A stretch of 48,313 bases of DNA from a virus. The first letter of the stretch is position 1, and each line of letters begins with the position of its first letter. The stretch lies in the IMG/VR virus record IMGVR_UViG_3300027573_000048, positions 1 to 48,313 of that record; one strand, given 5' to 3'. The translations under genes were made by a program, and so were the position numbers. This document shows positions 22,187-32,445 of the stretch, in pieces. The notes under the pieces were generated by a model that saw only the letters and a program-made list of their open reading frames with translations, was not told where the DNA came from and did not search any database.

Positions 22187-24898
22187 TTAGTAGGAAACTA
22201 TTATATATCCACCCATCGGGCAGGTAGCTGGATTTGTTGCCGGCCATGTCGGATTCACAAACTTCATTTCAATAAAATCTCCTGCAGTTACAGCAATGCT
22301 AAGGGCTGAATTGACCCAGACTCTTTCTTGTGTGTTTACTGATAATGTTTGCACAAGGGTGTCTGTTGTATTGTTCAACCTGATATATAGGCTCCACGCC
22401 TCGTTTGTTCCAGCCGTTGAGCAAAACATAGTAAGACAACAATTGGTAATTGTTCCGGTCTTTTCCATTCGTATTCTTCTCTGACCTGTACTTGTAGCAA
22501 CAGGGGCAACCATCATAGTTCCGAAATAAACACTTTGACCGTCAGCGGGTGACCATGTAATAGCACCTATATTGATCCCGAAGCTTCGTTCCGGCACAGC
22601 CCAATTACCTACCCCATTCATGAATTCGGTGGCAACGTTGGAAAGTTTTTTGAGAAAACCGTGTGCCCCTGTTGTAGCGTTGTTCGTGGTATTATCTGCC
22701 AGCGTGATTTCAGATTCCACCACATTAGCAACTGAAAAAACTCCGGAAGTTGCCTTTACTACTCCCGTTCCTGTTGCCCGTTTTATGAGCTTTCCTGTGA
22801 CACCATCGAACAAAGCGATCTCACTGGCTACAGAGCTGGCTGGACCCACCACATCACCCGTTCCGGAAATAGCAATATCTCCCGAACCAAGTAACGAAGT
22901 GCTGTTAATAGTTTTGATGTTTGTTCCAGATACTAAAATCGCCTGATACAGCGTATCGAAATAGGTTTTCAGAAATGCTTTGACGTTTGTCCAGGTGATC
23001 TTTTTAACCACGGAAGATTCTACCGTTGCAACCAGGTCGGAATTGTTCGGAGTGGCTGCTGCTGCTGCGTTGATGGTGGCTCCTAATGTGGCTGTAGTTT
23101 CGCCTGTTGCTACCAATGGCCGTTGAGGTGTTCCGTCCCCTGTTATCGTCACGCCGTCAGCCCGTGTATTGAACTGCACGTGATCATCGTCAGGTATGTA
23201 GCTATTGGCAATTACCCCGGTTTCAAAGTTTGCTGCAACATTGAGCTTGGTATTGTCGTTCATGTTTACATGCTTGACATACCAGTAAACCGGATAATCA
23301 GGATCGCCTACAGCCCGAAGTTTGGAATCAATATCATCGGCGATTGAGTTGCTGATAAAAATGTGAAGTGACGAAGTCGGGTCTCGGTCGTTGTCTCCTT
23401 CAATCAGTACCGGCATATCGGCGACTACAACCGATGACCTGATTTGATTGATCACAAATTGACCCTTGCCAGCACGAAAACGAATAGCGGCGCGAGTACA
23501 TCCGGCAAACTCCATGTAGATGTTATTCAAGTTGCAGACATTAACCCCTAACGTACCATCGTTATCATAAAAGAAATGATGATCTGAGCCTACATCGCCT
23601 TCAAATGTTAGCACATTGCCGTGAATAGTATGATTCCCGTTACAATAAAGCGCAGCGACAGGCGTGTTTCCGGGGGAATTATAAGAACGGAATTGTGTTA
23701 TGTTGCTGACGTTTGACTGAGCGTTTGAAAAACCTGCATCCGTCCACTGCCCGTTCCATAATTTAATTCCATATTCTTTATAGTCGGATATATTGCAATT
23801 GTCAAAGTTTGATTCCAGGCAAAATTGACAATCTACCATAACCCCGGCAGATTCGAAGTTCATATTTTTGAACTCACTTCTTGAGGTTGCTCCAAGACGT
23901 ATCAGTGTATCGGCATCAGTTGAACCCCCGTCGCCTCGCAATACTCCATTCCAGAAGCAGTACTGATACCCTATTAATGCATCAGCATCGTCCTGGTCGG
24001 CAGGGTAGCGATCAAACAGAATCATATCGCCGCCCGATGAATTGCGTATTCGGCTCCCTGCAAAATCTATAATGAAAGATAAGCTATTGATGTTGCTGGC
24101 TACGTCTTTTATTCGAGGCAGATAAAGCGTTTTGTTTACGTAATATGATTTAGCTACTCCCGGCGCAATCATTAAGGATGCGCCGTTTTCCTTTGCGTAA
24201 AAAAACATTTCCTGCCATGAAACCGTGTCAAGGGTGAATCCTGCTGCCGTTAATCCACCCGGATAATTTGCTGCTGTTTTAGGCCATGCAAGTGCCGCTG
24301 TTCCATCACTATATCCTAGCGAATTAAGAAGCTGATTAGCCCCGGTTCCTGTAGTATTGCCATCGGAAAACATTTCAGGAGTAAGAAACTGGCCTGAAGA
24401 TATCAGTGCTGCGATCAGATCATCTTCTGTAACAAAAACATTTCCAGCATCTGGCGAATCAGCCCCGTTAAGGGCATCAAGAATATCTGCTGACAAACTT
24501 GACGCGGTTGCCACCAGAGGGTTGCCGGGAGTACCATCCCCTGTTATTGTTACCCCATCAACAGATATTTCAACTACCGGATTAGCCGGATCGGTATTAT
24601 CGGTATTAAGCCCAGTAACAGACATCACCGATCCTCCTGTGGCACCTGCCATCATTACTTCGATGGCTGCAGCCAGATCGGTTGCGTTGGCTTCTGCGGG
24701 GCTGGTTACATCGCTAAAAAGAAAAGTGCGTTCGAATTTCCTGCTGTTCTTTCGCTCAGCATCATGATAAAAAATGGTAAGGTTTGGCTCGGAAACCTTC
24801 AGCTTAATGTACTTCTTCTTGATGTATCGATCGACCGTTCCGTCAATCGTGAGCTTTATAAAATCAGCATCGAAATCCGTGAAGGTATAGGTAGCCAT
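22187..24898 (-). CDS. Tail fibre/tailspike with beta-helix
   Basis: 903 aa. Residues 1-80 are probably the virion attachment region. The motif DGVTITGDGTPxxPLVAT occurs twice (about 115-132 and 583-600) and brackets a pectate-lyase-like beta-helix (about 190-570), which opens with a segment like those at the start of other phage tailspikes (WQEMFFYAKENGA). The C-terminal third is repetitive and ends in a beta-rich domain (about 770-903). Probable host-receptor binding protein, possibly a glycan depolymerase. It converges on the glycan cassette, a juxtaposition that links receptor recognition and glycan change. Confidence 0.82.
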   Translation of the reverse strand: MATYTFTDFDADFIKLTIDGTVDRYIKKKYIKLKVSEPNLTIFYHDAERKNSRKFERTFLFSDVTSPAEANATDLAAAIEVMMAGATGGSVMSVTGLNTDNTDPANPVVEISVDGVTITGDGTPGNPLVATASSLSADILDALNGADSPDAGNVFVTEDDLIAALISSGQFLTPEMFSDGNTTGTGANQLLNSLGYSDGTAALAWPKTAANYPGGLTAAGFTLDTVSWQEMFFYAKENGASLMIAPGVAKSYYVNKTLYLPRIKDVASNINSLSFIIDFAGSRIRNSSGGDMILFDRYPADQDDADALIGYQYCFWNGVLRGDGGSTDADTLIRLGATSRSEFKNMNFESAGVMVDCQFCLESNFDNCNISDYKEYGIKLWNGQWTDAGFSNAQSNVSNITQFRSYNSPGNTPVAALYCNGNHTIHGNVLTFEGDVGSDHHFFYDNDGTLGVNVCNLNNIYMEFAGCTRAAIRFRAGKGQFVINQIRSSVVVADMPVLIEGDNDRDPTSSLHIFISNSIADDIDSKLRAVGDPDYPVYWYVKHVNMNDNTKLNVAANFETGVIANSYIPDDDHVQFNTRADGVTITGDGTPQRPLVATGETTATLGATINAAAAATPNNSDLVATVESSVVKKITWTNVKAFLKTYFDTLYQAILVSGTNIKTINSTSLLGSGDIAISGTGDVVGPASSVASEIALFDGVTGKLIKRATGTGVVKATSGVFSVANVVESEITLADNTTNNATTGAHGFLKKLSNVATEFMNGVGNWAVPERSFGINIGAITWSPADGQSVYFGTMMVAPVATSTGQRRIRMEKTGTITNCCLTMFCSTAGTNEAWSLYIRLNNTTDTLVQTLSVNTQERVWVNSALSIAVTAGDFIEMKFVNPTWPATNPATCPMGGYIIVSY

Positions 24899-25025
24899 AC
24901 CGTAAAATTATATAAAAACACGGAATGTGTAGATAATTTACTTAAGGTAAAGCCGTATATTTGTTACCGGTTTGGTATTCTTCTGTTCATCATGAAAGCC
25001 GGGATCTTTAAAAGGGTTCCGGTTT

Positions 25026-25220
25026 TTATGTTCCCTGCTTTCGCAGCTTGGCATACTGCTCGGATGTAAGGCTGGAAAGAAACCACTCCATACCTGTGGG
25101 TCCAAAATCACCGGCACGATTCATTTCTAAGGCTTTTTCATAAAGCTTTTTCAACTGCTCCATATCGTTTTCAGCGGCAGCAATCGCCACATCCTCTGCC
25201 AGCTTTTGAATCTCTTCCAT
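25026..25220 (-). CDS. Small acidic helical protein
   Basis: A 64-aa protein beginning MEEIQKLAEDVAIAAAEND, all-helical by pattern. It follows the MuF-zincin gene with 1-base overlap, in the head module. No function recognised. The 127 bases between it and the tail fibre hold no further ORF I can support. Confidence 0.6.
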   Translation of the reverse strand: MEEIQKLAEDVAIAAAENDMEQLKKLYEKALEMNRAGDFGPTGMEWFLSSLTSEQYAKLRKQGT

Positions 25221-27016
25221 TATTTGGCTTCTTTAATTGTTTTTAGATCGATACCGTATTCCTTTGCTGCACTTTCAAATAATTCGAATGCTTTAGGATA
25301 TAGCTTCTTAAATCCAGATCTGTTATAAATGTACGAAGAAAAGCTCTCAGACCAAAATTCCGACCAGTTGAACTGTCCATAAATGGTTGGGGCATCATCC
25401 AGTGTCACTTTCAACTTTTGAGCCAGTGCCTCCATCTTTTTGCGAGGCGCATCTTTGTGAGGAATTGGATCGTATTTATTGTGAATCAAATGTCCCATTT
25501 CATGCGACACAACAGGTGCTTTGTTGGTGGGATTAAGTATGCCGACAGACCACTGCTTTACCATTCCGGTATCATCAATCTTTGCAATAACCACACCTTT
25601 TTCATCAGCTATTACTCTGCCATGACGCCTGGAAATTGCCTCTCTGTATTTTGGAAATTCCTTCAGCAAGTCTTCCGAATCGGTCAAATTGAAAAGCTTT
25701 TCATTTGATTTGAACTCGATAGTATCTCCTGTTTTCACTTTAACAGAAACACCGCGATTGTCAATGAAACACGCCCCATCAGTATTTGAATCCATTTGTG
25801 GAATTGAACGAATGGGAGCTCCCACTTCGCTGGAGAATTTTACTATTCCATTAAGGTTTGCAGCATCGGTAGGTCTGACAATTGATACAGTGGTCTTAAA
25901 CTCATTAGCAATATCAGTGGCACCGTCTGCATTGTTGGTTACAGACTGAAGGTCATCATTGATTTGCTGCGGATGCTTCGAATAGAATTTCGCTTGTGTA
26001 AATTTCTTTTCTTCCTGTGCCGGCTGAGGATCCGGTTTTGGTGGTTCCGGTGGTTTTGGTGGTTGAATTGGTGGTTTTGGTGGAGGCGTTGGTGCTGGAG
26101 GGTTTCCAGCGATCTGATCCCTGAGATTTTTCGGCACTACCGCATCGGGAACTCCACCGAATTGGTGACCGCAATTCCATCCACCGCGACGCTGACCGAT
26201 ATTTGTTTCGTCAGTTTTATCGATCATTCCTGATGGCAGTCCGGTTTTTTTATTACAGGGAATATCAGATGAGCAGATCTTCACTCCATCGATGTTATCA
26301 AAAATCACAGTGCGAAGTTCCGACTGGTGCACATACTTTTTCTTTGCCATGTGAACGCACCAGGGCCGCGATGTTTCAAGGAGGCTTCCTGTGTACATGC
26401 GCCATTTGAATCCCAGATCCTGGCTGATCGTTTCATTGTAGTTTGCCGAAAACGTATTGATGGAAGTAACAGTATATGTTTTCAGGTGCTTTGATACGAG
26501 CCCGGGATTATCTGTAGTGGAAACAATCTGACTTTTCAGGCCGTCCAGAAGTGAAGCGTAGCTCCCTCCTTCGGTGATCGACCGCTGAATCATCTTCTGA
26601 ATAGGAGTTGTGATGTTTGTGTCCACACCTGATTCGGTGAGATCTGAGGCCGTCTGGCGAATTGCATCCTGCTTGACTGCCTTGAGTACCTTCGGGGCAG
26701 AGAAGTTCTCTACCATCGAAGAAAAATAACTATTCTGAAGTGTTTCTACCGTTGAGAATGTTTTCAGGAATTCCTTCACGTTGGACTTATACTTCGGAGA
26801 CAGGATGATTTTCTCGATCTCGGATTTCAGACTTGAAATCATCCGGATGTTTTCGCCCGTCATGGAAATTTTTCCTCCGGAGATTTTGAGCTCCTTGGTT
26901 AGATCCACAACTTTTTCATACACCTGCTTTTCGATTCCGGAAGCAGATTTTTCAAACCTGGCAACTGAATCTTCCAGCGTCTGTACAATTTTATCGAGCG
27001 ATTGCTGCGGGGTCAC
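25220..27016 (-). CDS. MuF-like head morphogenesis protein fused to a zincin metallopeptidase
   Basis: 598 aa from a GTG start that overlaps the preceding stop (GTGA). Residues about 1-185 are helical. Residues about 190-295 fit the MuF/SPP1 gp7 minor head domain: RMYTGSLLETSRPWCVHM is followed by GGWNCGHQFGGVP, the usual W-N-C end. A Pro-rich linker (about 312-335) joins a C-terminal domain with HEMGH (505-509), a zincin H-E-x-x-H, and likely third ligand E553 or E557 in SEFWSESFSSYI. Minor head proteins are carried in the virion, so the peptidase could be injected with the DNA or act in assembly. Confidence 0.82.
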   Translation of the reverse strand: MTPQQSLDKIVQTLEDSVARFEKSASGIEKQVYEKVVDLTKELKISGGKISMTGENIRMISSLKSEIEKIILSPKYKSNVKEFLKTFSTVETLQNSYFSSMVENFSAPKVLKAVKQDAIRQTASDLTESGVDTNITTPIQKMIQRSITEGGSYASLLDGLKSQIVSTTDNPGLVSKHLKTYTVTSINTFSANYNETISQDLGFKWRMYTGSLLETSRPWCVHMAKKKYVHQSELRTVIFDNIDGVKICSSDIPCNKKTGLPSGMIDKTDETNIGQRRGGWNCGHQFGGVPDAVVPKNLRDQIAGNPPAPTPPPKPPIQPPKPPEPPKPDPQPAQEEKKFTQAKFYSKHPQQINDDLQSVTNNADGATDIANEFKTTVSIVRPTDAANLNGIVKFSSEVGAPIRSIPQMDSNTDGACFIDNRGVSVKVKTGDTIEFKSNEKLFNLTDSEDLLKEFPKYREAISRRHGRVIADEKGVVIAKIDDTGMVKQWSVGILNPTNKAPVVSHEMGHLIHNKYDPIPHKDAPRKKMEALAQKLKVTLDDAPTIYGQFNWSEFWSESFSSYIYNRSGFKKLYPKAFELFESAAKEYGIDLKTIKEAK

Positions 27017-27186
27017 GTAACGTTGTGTTTTTTCCGAAGCTCTAAAAACAGATTTATCTTTTCATCTTCAGAAAGCGGCTCCTGATTCCGCTCCACCCTG
27101 AGCTTATTTTCAAGCGGAACCAATACCTTACAGAAGGCTTCGAAATCCTCTAAAAAAATAGTGTCGTTGACTTCAATCGTAATCAT
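27013..27186 (-). CDS. Small hypothetical protein, 57 aa
   Basis: An ORF shorter than 60 codons between portal and MuF-zincin genes. It encodes MITIEVNDTIFLEDFEAFCK and ends LRKKHNVT. Its stop overlaps the GTG start of the MuF gene, and it starts 3 bases after the portal stop, so it fills the gap exactly. Function unknown. Confidence 0.65.
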   Translation of the reverse strand: MITIEVNDTIFLEDFEAFCKVLVPLENKLRVERNQEPLSEDEKINLFLELRKKHNVT

Positions 27187-27188
27187 AT

Positions 27189-28925
27189 TTATTCAGTATC
27201 GTCAGGAATTACCTCAGCAGCGGCTGAAGTTTCTTTAATAACCTGGTCTGCGAATTTGGTAATGATTTTTATTTTCTCAGCATGCGGCAGCTTCTCAAAG
27301 TTAGTATTTTCCTTTATTGCCCTATCCACAAACTGCATGATGTTAGAGGAAATAACATAAGTCTGCTGCGTGATTCCCCGGTTAGATAACCTCACCATTT
27401 TATCATCTTCGGAAAGACCGGAAAGCGGGTCCAGAGAAAGAATCATTTCAAGGCGAGCACGAACCTCCGGCTCTGCATTGAACTCCTTACTCGCGAAAGC
27501 TTTTTCAGCTTCATTGATCAGAAGCGGGTTCACTTTGTTGGTACGCATCTTCCCGATGTTATCCACCAGGATGCTGGAAGAAATCACATCGAATTTTTCG
27601 CACACTGGTATCACAGGAAGCATTTCCCTGCGTTTTTCCGGATTGGGAACAACAGTCCTGTACCGCTGTTCGGTTGTATGGAATGCGATATTGTCCTGGT
27701 TGCGGACCATATCTTCATGCCAGGACTGCACGTAATTATTTGTTTCGTCCCGGTCCACTTCTTTTGCAATTCCAGACTGAGCCAGCTGCACCTTTGCCAG
27801 AAATTCCATGTTCACCGATGCCAGGGCTTCGTACTTGTGATTTTGAATCCTGGTGTCCTGCACCTTGATGATTTCAACATCCTTTGCAACGATTCCCTTT
27901 GGAGGTACCGGGACAGGATTGTCTCCAACTTTTCCGGGTTTTACTTTAGTTGTTTCGTAGGGAGAAGGCATTAAAAATCCATCCTTGCACTTTGCGTTTT
28001 TGCATTTTATGGTACCTTCTTTCGTATCCACTTTTCCAACTCCCTTACATGCGGGGCACTGAACACTGGTGATCTCCCAGCCTTCCAGAAACAGGTGCGT
28101 TACAACTCCTGCCTGTAGGTCAGAATATTCCCTGACCGCTTCATTCAGGTAGGGAAGCATCGGAGCAAGTCGGGATTCCAGTAAGAAATCAGCATCCTGA
28201 GTTTTCTTCACTACACCTCCAATCTTCCATGCAGGAAGCTTCCCGTAACCGTTAATGAATTCTCCCATCAGCCGGAACTTACCGTCGTCTTTTTTCTCCC
28301 ACCGCTGAGTGACATCCCTGTCAATGTAGTAATACACTTCCCCGTTGTGGTATGTGTACTCTCCCATGCGGAACGTGCTGGTATCGGTAGATTTTATTAC
28401 AGCATATTCGTCCTGGACATAATCAATGATCTTATCTGAATTGAATATGAATGGGTATGGCTTGATGTATTGACCAGCGGCAAATTCCCATGATTTATCA
28501 GAGGGCATTACCACGCATAGCGCATTGGCATCAACACCCATTTGCTTGAGCAGAACGGTGAATGACCAGTTTGTAATTGAGGTAAAAAACGGAAATCCTT
28601 TATCGAAATAATCCTGCAGGGTTTCCCCTTTCAGAATTACTGCCGGCTGGGAGTCCGCTGCAAAGTTGATTGCGTAATCTTTCGATTTGCGGATCCGGTT
28701 CAGCGAAGTAATTACCTTATTGATCGTCGGCTTTCCGATATGCTGGAAAATAAGTTTCCGGTAATCCTTCACATGAAGTGGCTCCGATGGGCGGCGCTCT
28801 TCAATCAACTCACGAGGGTATTCGCCATCCAAGTGCACCTTCAGCTCGGCATACATTTTCACAGTATCCCCGTGCAGCTTATGCTTAAAGCCGCTTTCAG
28901 TATATTTTTTAATGTCGAATGCCAT
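27189..28925 (-). CDS. Portal protein with zinc-ribbon insertion
   Basis: A 578-aa protein in portal position, next to a MuF-type head protein. The alternating beta/alpha middle with a long helical segment (about 375-470) and an acidic C-terminus fits portals. Inserted at about 288-315 is a four-Cys module, C290-x2-C293 and C308-x4-C313 (CPACKGVGK, KCKNAKC), like a DnaJ-type zinc ribbon, which is not part of usual portals. The portal forms the dodecameric ring for DNA entry and joins head to tail. Confidence 0.72.
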   Translation of the reverse strand: MAFDIKKYTESGFKHKLHGDTVKMYAELKVHLDGEYPRELIEERRPSEPLHVKDYRKLIFQHIGKPTINKVITSLNRIRKSKDYAINFAADSQPAVILKGETLQDYFDKGFPFFTSITNWSFTVLLKQMGVDANALCVVMPSDKSWEFAAGQYIKPYPFIFNSDKIIDYVQDEYAVIKSTDTSTFRMGEYTYHNGEVYYYIDRDVTQRWEKKDDGKFRLMGEFINGYGKLPAWKIGGVVKKTQDADFLLESRLAPMLPYLNEAVREYSDLQAGVVTHLFLEGWEITSVQCPACKGVGKVDTKEGTIKCKNAKCKDGFLMPSPYETTKVKPGKVGDNPVPVPPKGIVAKDVEIIKVQDTRIQNHKYEALASVNMEFLAKVQLAQSGIAKEVDRDETNNYVQSWHEDMVRNQDNIAFHTTEQRYRTVVPNPEKRREMLPVIPVCEKFDVISSSILVDNIGKMRTNKVNPLLINEAEKAFASKEFNAEPEVRARLEMILSLDPLSGLSEDDKMVRLSNRGITQQTYVISSNIMQFVDRAIKENTNFEKLPHAEKIKIITKFADQVIKETSAAAEVIPDDTE

Positions 28926-28933
28926 CGGTCGTT

Positions 28934-29851
28934 TTAGATTTTTTGACGGTTAAGAATCGGGAACTCGTTTTTATCCCGGAGCGTGAAGACCAGGTTCTGT
29001 AGTTTTGCAGCGTTCAGAGCTGCCTTTATCTGGTTGTTATAGATATCTTTTTGCTGATCAGAAGTTACTTTCCCTCCTACTGAATACGCCCACTTTGTTG
29101 ACATTATCGTGGATAAAGGTTGTGGCTGCTCCTTCATAGCGCCTCGCTTGAAATCCCAGAAAATTGGATCGAAGTTCTCCTGGTGCGGATAAATTCCAAG
29201 TGTTGACGTTGCGATATTGAAAGCATATTCATCAGGCACAGCTCCACCGATTGCAACAGTTCTGGTTTTTGGTGAATCGTAAATTTTCTTCACCAGGGCG
29301 AAAAGCTTTTTTGTCTCTGTGCTCTTTTCGAAGTAGATCATTTCCGAGCGGAGCATGTTGAGCCTTCCCTTTTCTTTCACAGCAGGGTATTCCTCGATGA
29401 TATCGTAATGATCAGCCCAGAAATGATAAAAGCCGGTTGACTTCAAAACATTATTTACCGCATCGAAATACCCTTCACTCTGCATAGCAAACGGAACTCC
29501 AGAGAGAGAATCCATCGCCTCGGAAGCTGTTTTACGAGGAAGCCATGCCATATCCACATCCAGATACATTGTTTTCTGGTAAGGGCTCAGATCATACAGG
29601 CGTGTTTTTGCTTTTACAAACTGTATTCTCCCGTTATGATTATAATGCTCAGGTAATAGCGGCACCAGGTTAGCATTCAAAACACCAGTTATCGCTCCGT
29701 GCAGGGCATTGTTTATTGCTCCTTCAGAATAAAACAGTGTGATCGGGATATTCTTATCCTTGGTTCGAATGGTTGCAATTAAACCCAGCGCGGCCTTTCC
29801 GTAAATCGGATGAAAGCCAGCCATTAAAACAATTCCTTTGTCTTTTTTCAT
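28934..29851 (-). CDS. GT-A glycosyltransferase inside the structural operon
   Basis: A 305-aa protein with the GT8-like pattern: KGIVLMAGFHPIYGKAALG at the start, TLFYSEG (about 38-44), and YLDVDMAWL (about 96-104) with the D-x-D metal site. There is no membrane segment. Unlike the transferases at 18155-19506 it is transcribed with the late virion genes, between portal and tail, so it may glycosylate a virion protein. It is 10 bases from the tail protein stop. Confidence 0.75.
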   Translation of the reverse strand: MKKDKGIVLMAGFHPIYGKAALGLIATIRTKDKNIPITLFYSEGAINNALHGAITGVLNANLVPLLPEHYNHNGRIQFVKAKTRLYDLSPYQKTMYLDVDMAWLPRKTASEAMDSLSGVPFAMQSEGYFDAVNNVLKSTGFYHFWADHYDIIEEYPAVKEKGRLNMLRSEMIYFEKSTETKKLFALVKKIYDSPKTRTVAIGGAVPDEYAFNIATSTLGIYPHQENFDPIFWDFKRGAMKEQPQPLSTIMSTKWAYSVGGKVTSDQQKDIYNNQIKAALNAAKLQNLVFTLRDKNEFPILNRQKI

Positions 29852-29861
29852 ATTTAGTTAA

Positions 29862-32441
29862 TTAGCATGATACTTCTGGGAAGGCATCGGTTTGAGTTAT
29901 TCCATTAAATGATTGTACGAATGCGAATGGGAAGTGGGTATTCTGCACCTGAAGCTGGACTGAAGTACCATCGACAGTTGATGTTCCAATAGAGCCAATG
30001 CCTCCCAGCTGAGTGGCATAAGCTGCCCAGAATGCTGCGAAGCCTGGATCATTATAGACCGGTGACGCACCCTGCACTTCATGAGATTGGAAGAGGGAAA
30101 CGATTCTGAACAGCACCCAAAGTGAAGTGTCTGCAAACCCGATCGCTCCGGTATCGTAACACTTCGCGGTAGTAACTCCTGCATCAGTGAATGATATCGG
30201 GTTTCCATCCCAGGTCCAACCTGTTGGTGCTGCAGGAAGTGCAACCCAGAAAGTGTAATTCGCATCACCAACATCCAGAGAAGCGCCTGATGATGGAATA
30301 ATCAACTGCAAGGAAGTTGCTAAAGCGGCAGCATCGCCAAAGGATCCGGTGCCGAAACTGCCATAAGATCCGGCCACACCCGAGTGTGCGCCAACATTCG
30401 GCACCTGTGCCCAGTAGAAATTAAGGATATAGAAATCATCAAATGCATCGCTGTAGAAGTAGCAGGATCCGCATTTGAGTTCCACCCGGAAATGGAATGA
30501 AACACCTGGATGATCGAATTCAATACCTGCTGCAAGCTCTGTAGTAGAGTGCCAGATTGTAGCATTTGTCCAGTTAGCTCCACCATCCACGGATATCTGA
30601 ATTCGTGCGGCACATGCCGTGAAAAGCGTGGTAGCTGCATACGTGATTACGCCAGCATCTTCAGTCGGAGCTTCGCCATCCATAATCGGGAGCCACTCTT
30701 CATTCACTTCATTCCATTTGAATGGACCGCGATAACCGGAAAGGTGTGCAATGACATAACTGTTGTTAGAGCAGGATATAATTTCACCGGTGAAATCGTC
30801 GCCGTCGAATTCCTGAAGCTGATTCAGATCCTCGTTCATATACCAGCCTTCAGCATCTGCATCAGCTGCGAATCCGATAGCCGTTCCGCATACTTCAGGA
30901 CAGGCTGCAGGTGGATTTGCAGAAGCACAATCGGTGCAGTTGGTGGCATAAGTTACCGACTCAACTTTTGCCAGCTGGAATGTTGCCCGGGTAACAGACT
31001 GGCGGGCATTTTTTGCCCAACCCGTAGCATAAGAATTCCCCTTGAAGAAATATTCCGTACCATCTAAAGTGAATGTTGAACAAAGTAGTGCGGAGGAAAG
31101 GGCATCGTGAGCGATTTCATCTATCCGGTCTGTTTTTGCCTGGTAAATCTTATCCTTTTCGGACGACACTCGAGAATTGACTCCATCGCCGTACAGGTAA
31201 CTGGTCTCCTTGATTGGATAACCGGGGCCCCATTTCAGAATGGGAACCCGCATTGCCAGCTTAAAATCACCACGGAAATCAAATCCGTGAGCAAAACAAT
31301 CAGCATATGCTTCAACCCATTTAGTGCAGGGGAAAGATTCACCAAACTTTAAGCAGTTTGAATAAAGCGGATCTTCTAGCGGAGCGCAGTTGCCTTGAAC
31401 TTTAATCCGGTAGCATCCCATCGGAATAAGTTCATCGGTATCAGGATCCAGATCATCAAGGAAATTAAATTCAAAGTGAACGTTTATGCGATCTTCGGAA
31501 ACAGAAAAGAATGGAGTAAGGTCCGCGATATCGGTGCCGTTCATATCAACCAACATCAGCGTTCCGATCTCGGTCAGGATATAAATTTCTTCAATAGTGA
31601 CTATGCCATCAAAATCAATGGAAGGATGGATTGCAAAACCAGTTCCGGTGCCAGTCTGAATGAGCCTGGTATAAGAACCATTTGATGAAAGTGCCCCCGT
31701 GCTGTTGATTCCCATTACTACATCGACAGATCCAGCAGTCGTGTTTTGAATCCTGATCTTTACCTGGTAGGATTTGTTAGCCAGGAAAATATCATTAATC
31801 GCTTCCAGAGGATCCACCGAACCAACTATGTGTGTGTAGGAATTGCTTTCAGCATCATAGGACCAACCGGGACCATCATAACAACTTATGACCCGTTCCA
31901 TGATAATGTCATCTACCAACCCAATGGAAGCCGCATTGCACGCTACTGTAACAACACAAGGATTAACTGAATTGTAAACTACCACATCTGTATTGCCAGC
32001 CACAGAAAGCGTATCGTAAGGATTACCATTAACAAGAACTTGAAATTGCCCATTTGTGATAGTTGGAAAGCCTACCCGTAACCGGTACGTGCCAGGATCA
32101 ATGGCGATTGACTGGCTGAAAGTGGCTGCAAATATGGTTGCGGATTTTTCCATGGCACCCACTCCGTCCCAGGCGAGTCCAGTCCCTGTTAATGTCCAGC
32201 CAGCGATATCGGTGTTAAATGTTCCGTTTGTGATTACATTAGGCCCGTAGGTAGGTTCATCGTCAAAACAAGCAAGATTACTTCCGCAGGGCAGGGCTTT
32301 TATCTGTAGATAAACATCATCATCATCCTCGAATATCTGACAATAGCCCGAATCCAGAAATGATAAACACGGATCCACATCCAGATCAAATATGACTGGT
32401 TGATTGGGTATAAATTCAAGTCCGGAGCTTTGTAGTGGCAT
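29862..32441 (-). CDS. Large tail protein with shared C-terminal domain
   Basis: 859 aa, beta-rich with many Cys. An N-terminal part is followed by carbohydrate-binding-like segments (about 65-175) and a Cys-rich middle (CTDCASANPPAACPEVC). The last ~190 residues (about 669-859: NFYWAQVP, ATSLQL, PPTGWTW-type) are homologous to the C-terminus of the protein at 11344-12729. It follows the tail hub gene, so it is probably a tail tip or fibre. It would carry the same ligand-binding or assembly domain at a second place in the virion. Confidence 0.75.
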   Translation of the reverse strand: MPLQSSGLEFIPNQPVIFDLDVDPCLSFLDSGYCQIFEDDDDVYLQIKALPCGSNLACFDDEPTYGPNVITNGTFNTDIAGWTLTGTGLAWDGVGAMEKSATIFAATFSQSIAIDPGTYRLRVGFPTITNGQFQVLVNGNPYDTLSVAGNTDVVVYNSVNPCVVTVACNAASIGLVDDIIMERVISCYDGPGWSYDAESNSYTHIVGSVDPLEAINDIFLANKSYQVKIRIQNTTAGSVDVVMGINSTGALSSNGSYTRLIQTGTGTGFAIHPSIDFDGIVTIEEIYILTEIGTLMLVDMNGTDIADLTPFFSVSEDRINVHFEFNFLDDLDPDTDELIPMGCYRIKVQGNCAPLEDPLYSNCLKFGESFPCTKWVEAYADCFAHGFDFRGDFKLAMRVPILKWGPGYPIKETSYLYGDGVNSRVSSEKDKIYQAKTDRIDEIAHDALSSALLCSTFTLDGTEYFFKGNSYATGWAKNARQSVTRATFQLAKVESVTYATNCTDCASANPPAACPEVCGTAIGFAADADAEGWYMNEDLNQLQEFDGDDFTGEIISCSNNSYVIAHLSGYRGPFKWNEVNEEWLPIMDGEAPTEDAGVITYAATTLFTACAARIQISVDGGANWTNATIWHSTTELAAGIEFDHPGVSFHFRVELKCGSCYFYSDAFDDFYILNFYWAQVPNVGAHSGVAGSYGSFGTGSFGDAAALATSLQLIIPSSGASLDVGDANYTFWVALPAAPTGWTWDGNPISFTDAGVTTAKCYDTGAIGFADTSLWVLFRIVSLFQSHEVQGASPVYNDPGFAAFWAAYATQLGGIGSIGTSTVDGTSVQLQVQNTHFPFAFVQSFNGITQTDAFPEVSC

Positions 32442-32445
32442 GATG

